DNA of 56,020 nucleotides from Methylotenera sp. (GCA_030682715.1 JAUXNQ010000016.1:1-56020), one strand, 5' to 3'. Shown: positions 46,920 to 55,801, numbered from the stretch's first letter. Notes: generated from the letters alone by a model not told the origin. Translations and numbers: made by a program.

Positions 46920-48704
46920 CTAAAGTTTAAAACCAGCCACTGAATCACGTAATTCCTCTGCCAACGATGTGAGCTGCCCAACAGATTCAGCAGTGAGCTT
47001 TGTACCTTCTGTGGTCTGGGTTGTAATTTCTTGAATCATCTGCATGTTGTTTGCTACCGTTGTAGCAGATTCTGTTTGCGCACTAGTCGCGGCAGAAATA
47101 GACTGAATCAATCTTGCAAGATTTGTAGTAACCGATTCAATCTCATTCAGTGCTTGTCCCGCAGCATCTGCAACACGCGCACCCTCAACTACACCCTCGG
47201 TACTTTTCTCCATCGCGGCAACCGCGCCATGCGTATCGGTCTGAATAGTTTTCACAATCGCACTAATTTGCTTAGTCGCCTCAGATGAACGCTCCGCCAA
47301 ACGCTGAACCTCCTCGGCAACCACCGTAAAGCCTCGACCAGCTTCACCCGCAGACGCTGCCTGAATCGCAGCATTCAACGCTAAAATATTCGTTTGCTCG
47401 GTAATGTCTGAAATCAACTCAACGATTTCACTAATCTCTTGTGAGCTTTCACCCAAACGTTTAATACGTTTAGAGGTTTCTTGAATCTGGGTACGAATCT
47501 CGTTCATCCCTGAAATAGTATTTTGCACCGCTTGCGAACCTTGAATAGCAGCCTCCAATGAACGTTGCGCCACCTGAGAAGCCTGCTCCGCATTACTAGA
47601 CACCTGCAAGATAGACCGCGTCATATCATTAACAGCTTGGGTAGTTTGTGTAATTTGTGACGCTTGTGTCTCAGCAGCAGTCAGCAACTGCTCAGAAGTT
47701 CCCTGCGCGACAGAAGTCGCAGAAGTCACTTGCTCGGTTGCTCGGTTAATTTCAACAACAAGGTCTCGCAAGCTATCAATCGTATAGTTAATAGAGTCAG
47801 CAATCGCACCAGCAATATTGTCGCGTACTTCCGCTTTTACAGTTAAGTCTCCATCAGCTAAGTCACCCATCTCATCTAGTAACTGCAAAACTGCCTCTTG
47901 GTTTTCCTGGCCCTCTTTGGCAAGCTGACTTGTTAAAGTAATCGATTGTGCGGCCTGTTTCTTACCAAAGAAATACATCAAAGTAAGCAACACTAAACCT
48001 AGTAACAATAAACCAATCAATACCAACTGAATAAATCGAGTTTGTGATTCAATCAACGCCTTGTTTTCTTTAGCAATAGCCTGCGTAAACGTGTTACCTG
48101 CTTGTTTAGATGTTTCAAAAGCTGCGGTTAAATCTAGCAATGGTGCTGACGCTGCAACCGTACCTAAAGGTAAAGCAGGAATATAACGCTTATTTGCCAC
48201 TTCAAAAAAGTTCTCGCCAGCATGAATCACATCATCTAAAGGCGCTGCTAACTTTTGATTATTCAAGTTTGTGCGCCAATATTCAGAACGTGCTTTGAAC
48301 AACGCTTCACTTTTTGCTGCATTTGATAAGGCGTTATCACGTTTTTGGTTGTTAAAATTGGTAGATGCCACATAAGCCTCGTTATATGAAGCAAACGCAT
48401 CTAATGGAAACATTGGCGGAGGATTAGTGTCAGCCGTCAGCTTTTCATAAGTGTCTAATATGTTATAAATAGGGCCATTCACGCGAACCTGGTTAATTAC
48501 CCAGAAACTCAATAAAGCAAATAAAATAAATGCCACAATCTGCAAGAAAAGCTGGCGATAACCCGAACCAATGGCTGCATCAGGCTTACTTTTCTTAGAA
48601 ATCTTTGAGTTAGAAATTTTTTCTTTAACGTTATTAAAGAACCCACCTATCAAAGATCCCACTTGTGGTGGTAGGCTTTTTATCGCTGCAAGATTTAATG
48701 CCAT
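46920..48704 (-). CDS. pilJ: Type IV pilus methyl-accepting chemotaxis protein PilJ
   Basis: This inner-membrane receptor of the Pil-Chp pathway has 594 residues from the chosen ATG. The short cytoplasmic start is followed by a helix ([19 protein letters not shown]), a periplasmic PilJ-type domain at about 75-205, a second helix ([20 protein letters not shown]) and a HAMP-like segment. The signalling domain has the strongly conserved hairpin tip [20 protein letters not shown] and [24 protein letters not shown] 48704 follows GGGG at a good distance; an in-frame TTG four codons earlier is less likely. It ends in AGFKL with no CheR-docking pentapeptide. Confidence 0.95.
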   Translation of the reverse strand: MALNLAAIKSLPPQVGSLIGGFFNNVKEKISNSKISKKSKPDAAIGSGYRQLFLQIVAFILFALLSFWVINQVRVNGPIYNILDTYEKLTADTNPPPMFPLDAFASYNEAYVASTNFNNQKRDNALSNAAKSEALFKARSEYWRTNLNNQKLAAPLDDVIHAGENFFEVANKRYIPALPLGTVAASAPLLDLTAAFETSKQAGNTFTQAIAKENKALIESQTRFIQLVLIGLLLLGLVLLTLMYFFGKKQAAQSITLTSQLAKEGQENQEAVLQLLDEMGDLADGDLTVKAEVRDNIAGAIADSINYTIDSLRDLVVEINRATEQVTSATSVAQGTSEQLLTAAETQASQITQTTQAVNDMTRSILQVSSNAEQASQVAQRSLEAAIQGSQAVQNTISGMNEIRTQIQETSKRIKRLGESSQEISEIVELISDITEQTNILALNAAIQAASAGEAGRGFTVVAEEVQRLAERSSEATKQISAIVKTIQTDTHGAVAAMEKSTEGVVEGARVADAAGQALNEIESVTTNLARLIQSISAATSAQTESATTVANNMQMIQEITTQTTEGTKLTAESVGQLTSLAEELRDSVAGFKL

Positions 48705-48800
48705 TGTTAACCCCAATTTCTAAATTTATTATGCCTACTTAACAACTTAAGAACCAAAATAACTATTGCTTTACTAGACTTCCATTTCATTAGATATGCA

Positions 48801-49319
48801 CTAATGCGTTGGCTGGACAAAGCTTTTATTTTGCACAAGCGCTTCTACATCAAGTTCCAACCAATCATTACCCTCTGTATCTATGAAACCATTCACACTA
48901 TAAAAACTAGAGGCATTCTCAGTAGTCTGAGCTTGCATAGCTTGAATACTACGCAACCCGATTAAACTATCCACTAACAAGGCAACCTGTTCTGTAGATT
49001 CTGTACTAAGCAACAGAATACGATTATTAACCGATTTTAACGTTGCTGGCATCCCCATAAACTGTGCTAAGTCTGAGATGCTATATAAATTACCACGGAC
49101 GTTAGCAACTCCCAAAAACCACGCTTTAGTAAATGGGACTGATTGCAATGGTGGTACTGGCAACACTTCTTTTACGTCTTGCAGATTAATTAAAAACTTT
49201 TTATCGCCGACAGTCACGCCTAATCGAGATGAGGACTCCCCTCCTATCTGACTCGCAGCATCTTTCAGCTTGGCAAGAATCGCCTCTTGAAACTCACGTA
49301 AATTAGATGTTTGCGCCAC
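48801..49319 (-). CDS. pilI: Type IV pilus CheW-like adaptor PilI
   Basis: This 172-residue CheW-domain protein couples PilJ to ChpA. Marks: LGVTVGDKKFLINLQDVKEV near 53-72, AWFLGVANVRGNLYSISDLAQ at about 86-106 and VDSLIGLRS near 136. It differs clearly from the flagellar CheW at 1751-2245. It sits between pilH and pilJ with short gaps, in the classical order. Confidence 0.93.
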   Translation of the reverse strand: MAQTSNLREFQEAILAKLKDAASQIGGESSSRLGVTVGDKKFLINLQDVKEVLPVPPLQSVPFTKAWFLGVANVRGNLYSISDLAQFMGMPATLKSVNNRILLLSTESTEQVALLVDSLIGLRSIQAMQAQTTENASSFYSVNGFIDTEGNDWLELDVEALVQNKSFVQPTH

Positions 49320-49401
49320 GATTTATTATCAATCCCAATCAATATTATTAAAATAAAGAAAAACGAATCACTTTAAAGAGATAAAACCCACAAACTAATG
49401 A

Positions 49402-49773
49402 CTACTCAATTGTTTTAATTAAGGCTAACAAATCGGCTTCTATAACAGGCTTAGTTACACAAGCTTTAGCGCCCATTTTCAATGCCCAAGCCAAATCTGT
49501 TGCTTGAGACTTACCCGTACACAAAATCACGGGGATATGCGCAGTTGCAGGATTTTTTGTCAGCGTGCGCGTCACCTGAAAACCTGTCAATCCTGGCATA
49601 ACAACATCACACAACACAAGATCTGGTGGATTATCATTCACTTTATTTAAGCACTCTTCACCGCTCTCTGCACCAATCACTTGGTAGCCAGCAGTTTCTA
49701 ACATTTCGGTGAGAAAAAAACGGTCTGTTGCTGAATCATCGACGACTAAAATAGTTTGTATTGCCATATTCAA
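49402..49773 (-). CDS. pilH: Pilus response regulator PilH
   Basis: This single receiver domain (123 residues) of the Pil-Chp pathway balances PilG output. Acid pocket D12-D13, phospho-acceptor Asp56 (VLCDVVMPG), Thr/Ser switch (ILCTGKS) and Lys in CVTKPV are present. It starts inside the last codons of pilG (4-base overlap). Confidence 0.92.
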   Translation of the reverse strand: MNMAIQTILVVDDSATDRFFLTEMLETAGYQVIGAESGEECLNKVNDNPPDLVLCDVVMPGLTGFQVTRTLTKNPATAHIPVILCTGKSQATDLAWALKMGAKACVTKPVIEADLLALIKTIE

Positions 49774-50213
49774 TCCACCTCTTTTTGATGACTTTTAGCT
49801 TTAGCAGCATAAATCTGCACGGCTTCTATCAGTGTTTCTTGGGTAAAGGGTTTGGTAAGGTACTGATCTGATCCGACCATACGACCGCGTGCACGGTCGA
49901 ACAAGCCATCTTTGCTAGACAGCATAATGACAGGTGTTGTTTTATAACGCGCATTTCTTTTAATGAGAGAGCAAGTCTGATACCCATCAAGCCTGGGCAT
50001 CATAATATCAACAAAAATTAAATCAGGATGTTCATTAGAAATTTTTGCTAATGCATCAAAACCATCCTCTGCGAGAATGACTTGGCAACCAGAGGCTTTA
50101 AGAAATATCTCAGCACTACGACGAATCGTATTGCTATCATCTATGACCATGACTTTGATTGTTGAGAGCTGATCTAATGTCAGCTTTTCCTGAAACGGCT
50201 TTTCCTGGGTCAC
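49770..50213 (-). CDS. pilG: Pilus response regulator PilG
   Basis: This 147-residue receiver domain protein, the first gene of the pil-chp operon, promotes pilus extension in Pseudomonas. It has an N-terminal addition of about 18 residues, acid pair D25-D26, phospho-acceptor Asp69 (IFVDIMMPRLDG), SSK and LTKPF. The 250 bases upstream are AT-rich, shared with the divergent FIST gene. Confidence 0.92.
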   Translation of the reverse strand: MTQEKPFQEKLTLDQLSTIKVMVIDDSNTIRRSAEIFLKASGCQVILAEDGFDALAKISNEHPDLIFVDIMMPRLDGYQTCSLIKRNARYKTTPVIMLSSKDGLFDRARGRMVGSDQYLTKPFTQETLIEAVQIYAAKAKSHQKEVD

Positions 50214-50348
50214 CAGTAAGCTCCTTTATTTTATATGCATCACTACTTTAATTAGCTTTCGTGCACTTATTGTGCTTCATTTTATATATAGTCTGTCTTA
50301 ATAAGCAATACTATTTGAAATATTATTCAAAATAATAATAATATTTAT

Positions 50349-50377
50349 TTCAACCACTCTTAAGGGTAGTCTATAAT
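50349..50377 (+). promoter_or_regulatory. Possible sigma-70 promoter for the FIST gene
   Basis: A perfect TATAAT (50372-50377) is preceded at 17 bases by a weak TTCAAC (50349-50354). The leader would be about 85 bases. Confidence 0.4.
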
Positions 50378-50465
50378 AAAATTACAAATCATTACAATTT
50401 ATAAATAAAAATCTAGCGCAACAATAAAAGATTTGACGGTCAATGGAGTTCACCAAGGGGTAAGC

Positions 50466-51617
50466 ATGATAATTAGGCAAGAATCATTAACAGCTAAAAT
50501 GACACTTAAGGATTTATCCTCCATACCTCCTTTACCGTCAGCTAATTTGGTACTGGTATTTGGATCAGTTAAACGCTTTGGTGAGGCAAAGCTACAAAGC
50601 ACATTAAAAGCACGCTACCCCACCGCACAAATCATCGGCTGCTCTACCTCTGGTGAAATCACAGCCTCTGGCGTTTATGATGATAGCCTACAAATTACCG
50701 CTATTCTGTGGGAAAAAACAGTACAACGCGTGACCCATACCAAAATGACTGGGATGCAAAACTCATTTGAAACGGCCGTAAGCTTAGCCAAACAATTAAA
50801 GTCAGATAGTTTAAAAGCCGTGCTGGTGTATTCAGACGGCCTAAATGTAAACGGCTCTGAATTGCTAGAGGGCTTTAAAAGCGAGCTTGGTGAAACGCCG
50901 ATTATGGGCGGTATGGCAGGTGATGGTTTTAACTTCAGCAAAACTGTACAGCTATTTAACGACACAGTCTCAGATAGTCTCGTCATTGCCGTTGGCTTAT
51001 ATGGCAACAGCTTAATTGCCGCAACTGGCGTTGGCCTTGGTTGGAAGCCATATGGCCCACCTCGTAAAGTCACTAAATCTGAAAAGAACGTAGTACTTGA
51101 GCTTGATGGAAAACCAGCATTGCCAATATACAACATGTATATTGGTTCGCACTCAGCCAAAGACCTACCAGGCAGTGGCTTAAAGTTCCCATTTGCAATT
51201 ATTGAAGAAGGCAAACGCGATATTGAAAAAATTCGCACATTGCTAGCTATAGACCCCAAAACCAACAGCCTCACCTTTGCTGGCAACGTTGATGAAGGCG
51301 AAACGGTGCGGTTCTGTCAATCAACGCATGATCGATTAGTGGAAGGTGCTGGCGATGCCGCACACTTAGTATCTAATAATGCCAACGTAAACCAAACAGG
51401 TTTAGCTATTTGCGTAAGCTGTGTTGGACGTAAAGGCGTAATGGCAGAACTGGTGACTGATGAAGTGAAGCTAGTACAACAGATTTTAGGCGGCCAAACC
51501 GCGATTACTGGCTTTTACTCATACGGTGAATTTGCACCAAGACCAGATACTAACGACAGCGTACTGCATAACCAAACCATGACGATTGGTTATTTAAGTG
51601 AAGATCTACTCGCTTAA
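50466..51617 (+). CDS. FIST-domain sensory protein
   Basis: This 383-residue protein consists of the FIST N domain (LVLVFGSVKRF, IIGCSTSGEI, PIMGGMAGDGFNF) and the FIST C domain (ELDGKPALPIYNMYIG, FPFAII, GLAICVSCVGRKGVM, TGFYSYGEFAP). FIST modules are proposed sensors of small ligands such as amino acids and normally feed signalling proteins. Here it stands alone without an output domain, divergent from pilG, so partnership with the Pil-Chp or another receptor is possible but unproven. ATG 50466 follows AAGGGG by five bases; the earlier in-frame TTG at 50433 has no such site. Confidence 0.9.
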   Translation: MIIRQESLTAKMTLKDLSSIPPLPSANLVLVFGSVKRFGEAKLQSTLKARYPTAQIIGCSTSGEITASGVYDDSLQITAILWEKTVQRVTHTKMTGMQNSFETAVSLAKQLKSDSLKAVLVYSDGLNVNGSELLEGFKSELGETPIMGGMAGDGFNFSKTVQLFNDTVSDSLVIAVGLYGNSLIAATGVGLGWKPYGPPRKVTKSEKNVVLELDGKPALPIYNMYIGSHSAKDLPGSGLKFPFAIIEEGKRDIEKIRTLLAIDPKTNSLTFAGNVDEGETVRFCQSTHDRLVEGAGDAAHLVSNNANVNQTGLAICVSCVGRKGVMAELVTDEVKLVQQILGGQTAITGFYSYGEFAPRPDTNDSVLHNQTMTIGYLSEDLLA

Positions 51618-51793
51618 ATGACTGCGAAAATTACTGCGCAGGTTTGAACAAACATGAGTAAACAGGCAAGTAGCTACCCTAAAATAAATAGTGAATGTAA
51701 ACAAGCACCAACCTAACCCACACTAGAGTTATGGTTGATTGCTTGCGCTATAAACGATAGAGTTAGCTCCTTTACACACAAGGAGAATTTAGC

Positions 51794-52294
51794 ATGGCAA
51801 CCGTGACCCTAAAAGGCAACCCAGTTAACGTTGGTGGCAACCTACCACAAGCAGGCCAAACAGCCCCTAACTTTGCACTCGCTAATGCAAAACGTGAATT
51901 AGTTTCACTAGATGCATACTCTGGTAAACGCAAAGTATTAAACATTTCCCCAAGTATCGACACACCGACTTGCGCAACATCAGTACGTACATTCAACCAA
52001 AAAGCGAGCAGCGTAGCTAACACAGTCGTATTATGTATTTCTGCTGACTTACCTTTCGCACAAAGCCGCTTTTGTGGTGCAGAAGGCATTGAGAACGTAG
52101 TCACACTTTCTACATTCCGTGACACTGCAAAATTTGCAACAGACTTCGGCGTATTCATTACCGACAGCAGCTTAGCAGGCTTAACAGCACGTGCGGTTGT
52201 GGTGTTAGATGAAAACAATAAAGTGCTACACAGTGAATTAGTGGCTGAAATTGCTGACGAGCCTAACTATGATGCAGCATTAGCTGTTTTGTAA
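51794..52294 (+). CDS. tpx: Thiol peroxidase Tpx
   Basis: This atypical 2-Cys peroxiredoxin (166 residues) reduces hydroperoxides with thioredoxin. The peroxidatic Cys60 is in [15 protein letters not shown] and the resolving Cys94 is in [10 protein letters not shown], the usual 34-residue distance. The C-terminal segment [19 protein letters not shown] is typical. AAGGAG lies eight bases before the ATG. It is a single gene with a terminator at 52314-52345. Confidence 0.96.
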   Translation: MATVTLKGNPVNVGGNLPQAGQTAPNFALANAKRELVSLDAYSGKRKVLNISPSIDTPTCATSVRTFNQKASSVANTVVLCISADLPFAQSRFCGAEGIENVVTLSTFRDTAKFATDFGVFITDSSLAGLTARAVVVLDENNKVLHSELVAEIADEPNYDAALAVL

Positions 52295-52313
52295 GTTTTA
52301 GATTTGAATGACT

Positions 52314-52345
52314 AAAGCCCAGCAGATTAATTTGCTGGGCTTTTT
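52314..52345 (+). terminator. Intrinsic terminator of tpx
   Basis: AAGCCCAGCA pairs with TGCTGGGCTT over a short AT loop, followed by T5. Confidence 0.92.
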
Positions 52346-52549
52346 CAAATGATTTAATATTGAATCACTTAATTATTGATGTCATAGTTGATTTTTTTGA
52401 TTTTGAATGTATTTTTAACGCCAATGGACCGCCCAATATGATTTTATTATACAACTCATATAAATCTATCTGAAAAAACATCCTATGACACTAGTTTTTA
52501 GCCAATTTGAAGCCTACTTAAGATTAGATATTTGGAGAGGAGTCACTAC

Positions 52550-52897
52550 ATGCTAACTAACTGGATTGTCGCCTTAGTAGCCACTAGTTTCTTGCTAGGC
52601 TTTATGAAACCAATGCTTACTGAGCAGGTACATGCATTCATATCCATAGCAACATACTTAGTTATGTGGTTCATCCTTTGGATCTTCGAAAGGAAAGCGC
52701 GACCAATTTACTCAAATGTACCCTATGTAATTCTTGTGTTTGTCGTCTCTATTGCTGCACTTTCATTTATCGCTATCATTATTCCAAGCATTTCGGAGCC
52801 TATTCTTTTTTTTCGCGCCCTCATATTTCTTGCCGCGCTTATCTACCTTTTTTCATCTACCGCACGAATGTACGTTGATGTGTGGCTTGGAAAATAG
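52550..52897 (+). CDS. Small four-helix membrane protein of unknown function
   Basis: This 115-residue protein is almost wholly hydrophobic, with helices at about 4-20, 30-50, 58-80 and 84-102 and a short basic loop ERKARPIY. No family recognised. The ATG at 52550 is preceded by GGAGAGGAG and seven bases, a strong ribosome-binding site; an in-frame TTG six codons earlier is not needed. The stop is 18 bases before an attC-like site, as in integron gene cassettes, and this gene differs in style from the core genes around it. No promoter of its own was identified. Confidence 0.7.
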   Translation: MLTNWIVALVATSFLLGFMKPMLTEQVHAFISIATYLVMWFILWIFERKARPIYSNVPYVILVFVVSIAALSFIAIIIPSISEPILFFRALIFLAALIYLFSSTARMYVDVWLGK

Positions 52898-52915
52898 ACA
52901 AAAGCTAATAATTAT

Positions 52916-52996
52916 GCCTAACAAACGCCTTGAGATTGACACTCGACTGACTGGCCTCACCACCTCTTCCCACGGTCATCAAGCTACACATTAGAC
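52916..52996 (+). other. attC-like recombination site (degenerate)
   Basis: GCCTAAC (R'' position, 52916-52922), six bases, CTTGA (52929-52933), a centre of 45 bases, TCAAG (52979-52983), six bases, ATTAGAC (R' position, 52990-52996). The R and L boxes pair across the site, with unpaired spacers of equal length, as in attC hairpins; GCCTAACAAACGC is a very common attC opening. The right core is ATT where GTT is required, so the site may be inactive. The next gene starts seven bases after it. No integrase gene is in the window. Confidence 0.5.
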
Positions 52997-53003
52997 CTAA
53001 CCG

Positions 53004-53513
53004 ATGAAATATCTCGACACAGCATTTGCGCAACTCGAATTTGCAATCAAGTTGATGCAAGCTGCAGAGGATGGGCGAATTAAGCGTGAGGATATAGACC
53101 TACCGCTTACAATTTCCGAAGGTAGTTCAGTTTTAGTGTTAGCTGATCAGGTAATTCATACCGACACAGACTTTATAAATGCACTGCAAAACAATGTGTC
53201 TATGGCCTTCGGTGCAGCAGCTATCACATTAAATCAGTGTCGGGAAGAAATGAAAATCTCTCTACCAATCACCATAAACACAGAACTTGAACAATGGATC
53301 TCCCTTGTCTATCAAATTCGCAATGCATTTGCACATAACATAGCTGAGCCAATATGGAAAATAAAGCCGAAGTATGCCCGCCACTTTCAAGTGAACTCTG
53401 TTTCCATCAACCTTTCATCGCTTAATAAACAGCACTTCAACTATGATCAACTTGGAGGAGCAAAAGCCCTATTTCTCCTTAGAGACTATGGAAGGACACA
53501 TCTACTTTTCTAG
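53004..53513 (+). CDS. Hypothetical protein with HEPN-type RNAFAH motif
   Basis: This 169-residue, mainly helical protein contains YQIRNAFAHNI; R106-N-A-F-A-H111 is the Rx4H signature of HEPN domains, in which a polar residue follows Arg. Many such proteins are RNases of toxin, abortive-infection or defence systems, while others are inactive partners. No nucleotidyltransferase (MNT) or other antitoxin gene flanks it. It begins immediately after the attC-like site, with a poor ribosome-binding site, as is common in cassettes. Functional assignment is only by motif. Confidence 0.6.
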   Translation: MKYLDTAFAQLEFAIKLMQAAEDGRIKREDIDLPLTISEGSSVLVLADQVIHTDTDFINALQNNVSMAFGAAAITLNQCREEMKISLPITINTELEQWISLVYQIRNAFAHNIAEPIWKIKPKYARHFQVNSVSINLSSLNKQHFNYDQLGGAKALFLLRDYGRTHLLF

Positions 53514-53575
53514 CCAAGCCCGCGTAGGGCGTACTCGTTAGCAGTGCGCACTACGCGCTGCTAAATAGCCATCCA

Positions 53576-53710
53576 TGTAGGGGCACTTGACCCACGCGTT
53601 ACAACTCATACTAATCACTACCGCGTGGGGTTAAGCCAGCATTTGGCTTCCCCACAGAATATAGTCGCTTATAAACAAGCTTCCTATTCTGAGTAAAACC
53701 CGACCCTACG
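53576..53710. repeat. GTAGGG-type palindromic repeat, copy A
   Basis: TGTAGGGG at the left and CCCTACG at the right mark the ends. Inside are CCCACGCG/CGCGTGGG, AAGCC/GGCTT and CAGAATA/TATTCTG stems. The 61 bases 53631-53691 are repeated at 54900-54960 with two differences. Confidence 0.8.
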
Positions 53711-53764
53711 CAAACTGGCGAAAACGTTCATCAATGATACAATTTTTAATAATAAGGAGTTACC

Positions 53765-54271
53765 ATGTCTTTTCTAAGCAAACTCAAAGGCGATAACGCA
53801 GCGCTACCTCCTCAGCCATCCACAAAATCTGTTGCGCTTGCGTGGCTGGGCGGTTTTTTGGCCATTGCCGCCGTTGCCTCACTGAATGATTTTCTTTCAG
53901 TTGCCTTGGTGCTCGGGTCGTTTGGCGCATCATGCGTCCTAGTTTTTGGCTATCCTGACGTGCCGTTTTCTCAACCAAGAAATGTAGTTGCTGGCCATGT
54001 CATCAGCTCTCTGGTTGGCCTTGTATTTCTTTTTGCCTTCGGCCCACATTGGTGGTCTGTCGCTCTCGCCGTGGGTACAGCTATCGCCCTGATGATGCTA
54101 ACTCGTACAGTGCATCCACCCGCTGGATCAAACCCAGTGATCGTATTCTTAATGCAACCAAGTTGGGGATTTTTACTGTTCCCAACATTGGTTGGTGCAT
54201 TGGTGTTGGTGGCTGTCGCTCTGGTTTATAACAATGCGACCCGTGATGCAAAGTACCCAAAATACTGGTAG
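53765..54271 (+). CDS. HPP-family integral membrane protein
   Basis: This 168-residue protein has the family signature TRTVHPPAGSNPVIV at about 111-125 and four predicted membrane helices (28-45, 50-65, 78-108, 135-160). Related plant and cyanobacterial HPP proteins have been linked to nitrite transport; the bacterial role is mostly unknown, so no substrate is assigned. AAGGAG with seven bases before the ATG supports the start. It stands alone between repeat copies A and B. Confidence 0.88.
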   Translation: MSFLSKLKGDNAALPPQPSTKSVALAWLGGFLAIAAVASLNDFLSVALVLGSFGASCVLVFGYPDVPFSQPRNVVAGHVISSLVGLVFLFAFGPHWWSVALAVGTAIALMMLTRTVHPPAGSNPVIVFLMQPSWGFLLFPTLVGALVLVAVALVYNNATRDAKYPKYW

Positions 54272-54275
54272 CCAA

Positions 54276-54353
54276 GTAGCGTGGGCACTTGTGACCCACG
54301 CATTGCAACATTATTACCTGTCACTACAGCGTGGGGTATAAACCCCACCCTAC
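54276..54353. repeat. GTAGGG-type palindromic repeat, shorter copy B
   Basis: It begins GTAGCGTGGGCACTTGTGA and ends CCCCACCCTAC. CCCACGC...GCGTGGG pair. It shares the CACTTG-ACCCACGC(G/A)TT(G/A)CAA start with copies A and C but lacks the AAGCC and CAGAATA blocks. Confidence 0.7.
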
Positions 54354-54376
54354 CCAACTTAATTTAACACCTTAAA

Positions 54377-54838
54377 ATGCGCACCTATCGCACGCCTATT
54401 TTCAAGCTGATTGCATATGCTTGGGCTTTGCCAAACACAGCACTTGGCATATAACTTGGGCTTGCTATGCTCGCACTTGGCGGCAGAGTGCGTATCGTGG
54501 CTGGAATCGCTGAGTTTTATGGCGGCTGGATGGGAAACTTCTTTGCATCACGCCCTCGCCCGTTTTGCTTTGGTGCTATCACACTTGGTCATGTGATTTT
54601 AGATACATGCCTCAAGGAACTTATCGCACTGCGAGCGCACGAACATGTGCATGTTAGGCAATACGAGCAATGGGGGGTGTTCTTTTTGCCTGCTTACGCG
54701 TTGTCTAGTCTGTGGGAAGTGTGTCATGGTCGCAATGGGTACAGAAATAACTTCTTTGAAAGGCAAGCCTATGCGGCTGAAGATAAGAATAATTTGCAGA
54801 CTAGCCGATTAAATGAAATAGCTAATGACACGCATTAA
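54377..54838 (+). pseudogene. HExxH-motif protein gene interrupted by an in-frame stop
   Basis: From ATG 54377 the frame reads MRTYRTPIFKLIAYAWALPN plus TALGI, then TAA at 54452-54454, then continues in the same frame LGLAMLALGG and on to 54838. The main part contains ALRAHEHVHVRQYEQWG, an HExxH zinc-binding pattern (H58, E59, H62 counted from ATG 54467), and NNFFERQAYAAE near the end with a possible third ligand Glu. The first 25 residues look like the missing hydrophobic start of the same protein. Either a nonsense mutation (TTA to TAA would do it) has killed the gene, or translation restarts at ATG 54467 and gives 123 residues. Function unknown; zinc-peptidase-like. Confidence 0.6.
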
Positions 54839-54842
54839 TCAG

Positions 54843-54980
54843 GTAGGGTGGGTCATTAGTGACCCACGCGTTGCAATATTACCCATTACTACGCATTGGT
54901 TAAGCCAGTATTTGGCTTCCCCACAGAATATAGTCGCTTATAAACAAGCTTCTTATTCTGTGTGAAAACCCAACCCTACA
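54843..54980. repeat. GTAGGG-type palindromic repeat, copy C
   Basis: It begins GTAGGGTGGG and ends AACCCTACA. It shares 59 of 61 bases with copy A over 54900-54960, including the AAGCC/GGCTT and CAGAATA/TATTCTG stems. Confidence 0.8.
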
Positions 54981-55038
54981 CAGCTACTACTCATGCGTTA
55001 TAGACACACCTTGTAACTATCAACAGCGTAGCAATAAA

Positions 55039-55254
55039 ATGGCAAAAACGATGATAAAAAATATAGTATATGTAGCAGTTGGATTATTGGTTTCGTTTGC
55101 AGTGTCTGCGGCCCCTGCTTCTTGGTACTTATGGAAAAGTAAACTGGATGGCAGCATGTGGTGCACACAAACACTGCCTGGTGACGGTTGGGTAAAATTA
55201 GATGGGCCGTATAAAGACGCGCATTGCAAAATAATTGGGCGCCCTGGCAAATGA
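55039..55254 (+). CDS. Small exported protein of unknown function
   Basis: This 71-residue product has a clear signal peptide (KNIVYVAVGLLVSFAVSAA, cleavage after SAA). The mature peptide is about 46 residues, with two cysteines (C42 and C63) that could form a disulphide and aromatic-rich sequence (SWYLWKSKLDG). No family recognised. Similar short secreted proteins exist in proteobacteria, but no role can be given. It follows repeat copy C by about 60 bases. Confidence 0.65.
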   Translation: MAKTMIKNIVYVAVGLLVSFAVSAAPASWYLWKSKLDGSMWCTQTLPGDGWVKLDGPYKDAHCKIIGRPGK

Positions 55255-55309
55255 TAATTAAAACAATCTAGTTGTTTACGCTTTTAGTACGCTAATTTAA
55301 CAAACCAGC

Positions 55310-55801
55310 TTAAATCTTTACAAACTCACCTTCATCTGCACCTGCCAATAAAGCCAACAAGTCTTGCCCTTTAAGTGCTATGGCATAGCCTAATACACCA
55401 CTGCCGATTACCACTGCTTGATAATTGCGTACGCTTTTATCAACCAACACACGCACAGTTTCTGGCAACGCAATTGGTGGCACTGCACCCACCACATAAC
55501 CTGTGGCTTCTGGTACTTCATCATATTCTGCCATGCGCAGTTTACGTTCGTCCAGATGTTTTCTCAGCACGCCCCAATCGGCACGGCCACCACCTGCCAC
55601 TGCTAATAATGTGTATTTACCAAAATCTGCTTTGAAAACCACACTACGCACTACGGAAGCTGGGTCTAAGCCTTTGGCTGAGAGTAGCGCTTCTAAATCA
55701 CGGATAGGTTTACTGTCCTCACTCAGTGGGATTTCAATCATTTCAAACACAATGTTTTTAGATTGCAGTAAATCGATGACAGGGGAATGAATATCAGCCA
55801 T
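55310..55801 (-). CDS. YbaK/ProX-type aminoacyl-tRNA deacylase-like protein
   Basis: This 163-residue protein has the YbaK/EbsC fold. It shows VVRSVVFKADFGKYTLLAVAGGGRADW with the catalytic-type Lys near 53, a TGYVVGAVPPIALP loop near 100-113 and VIGSGVLGYAIAL near 136-148. Members hydrolyse mis-charged tRNAs such as Cys-tRNA-Pro or Ala-tRNA-Pro; the exact specificity is not readable here. A stand-alone gene. Confidence 0.85.
   Translation of the reverse strand: MADIHSPVIDLLQSKNIVFEMIEIPLSEDSKPIRDLEALLSAKGLDPASVVRSVVFKADFGKYTLLAVAGGGRADWGVLRKHLDERKLRMAEYDEVPEATGYVVGAVPPIALPETVRVLVDKSVRNYQAVVIGSGVLGYAIALKGQDLLALLAGADEGEFVKI

Noticed and set aside
53533-53565. Hairpin TTAGCAG...CTGCTAA after the HEPN-motif gene as a second attC site.
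   Set aside because: It is a simple 11-bp stem with no separate R and L boxes or GTTRRRY core; more likely a terminator-like hairpin.
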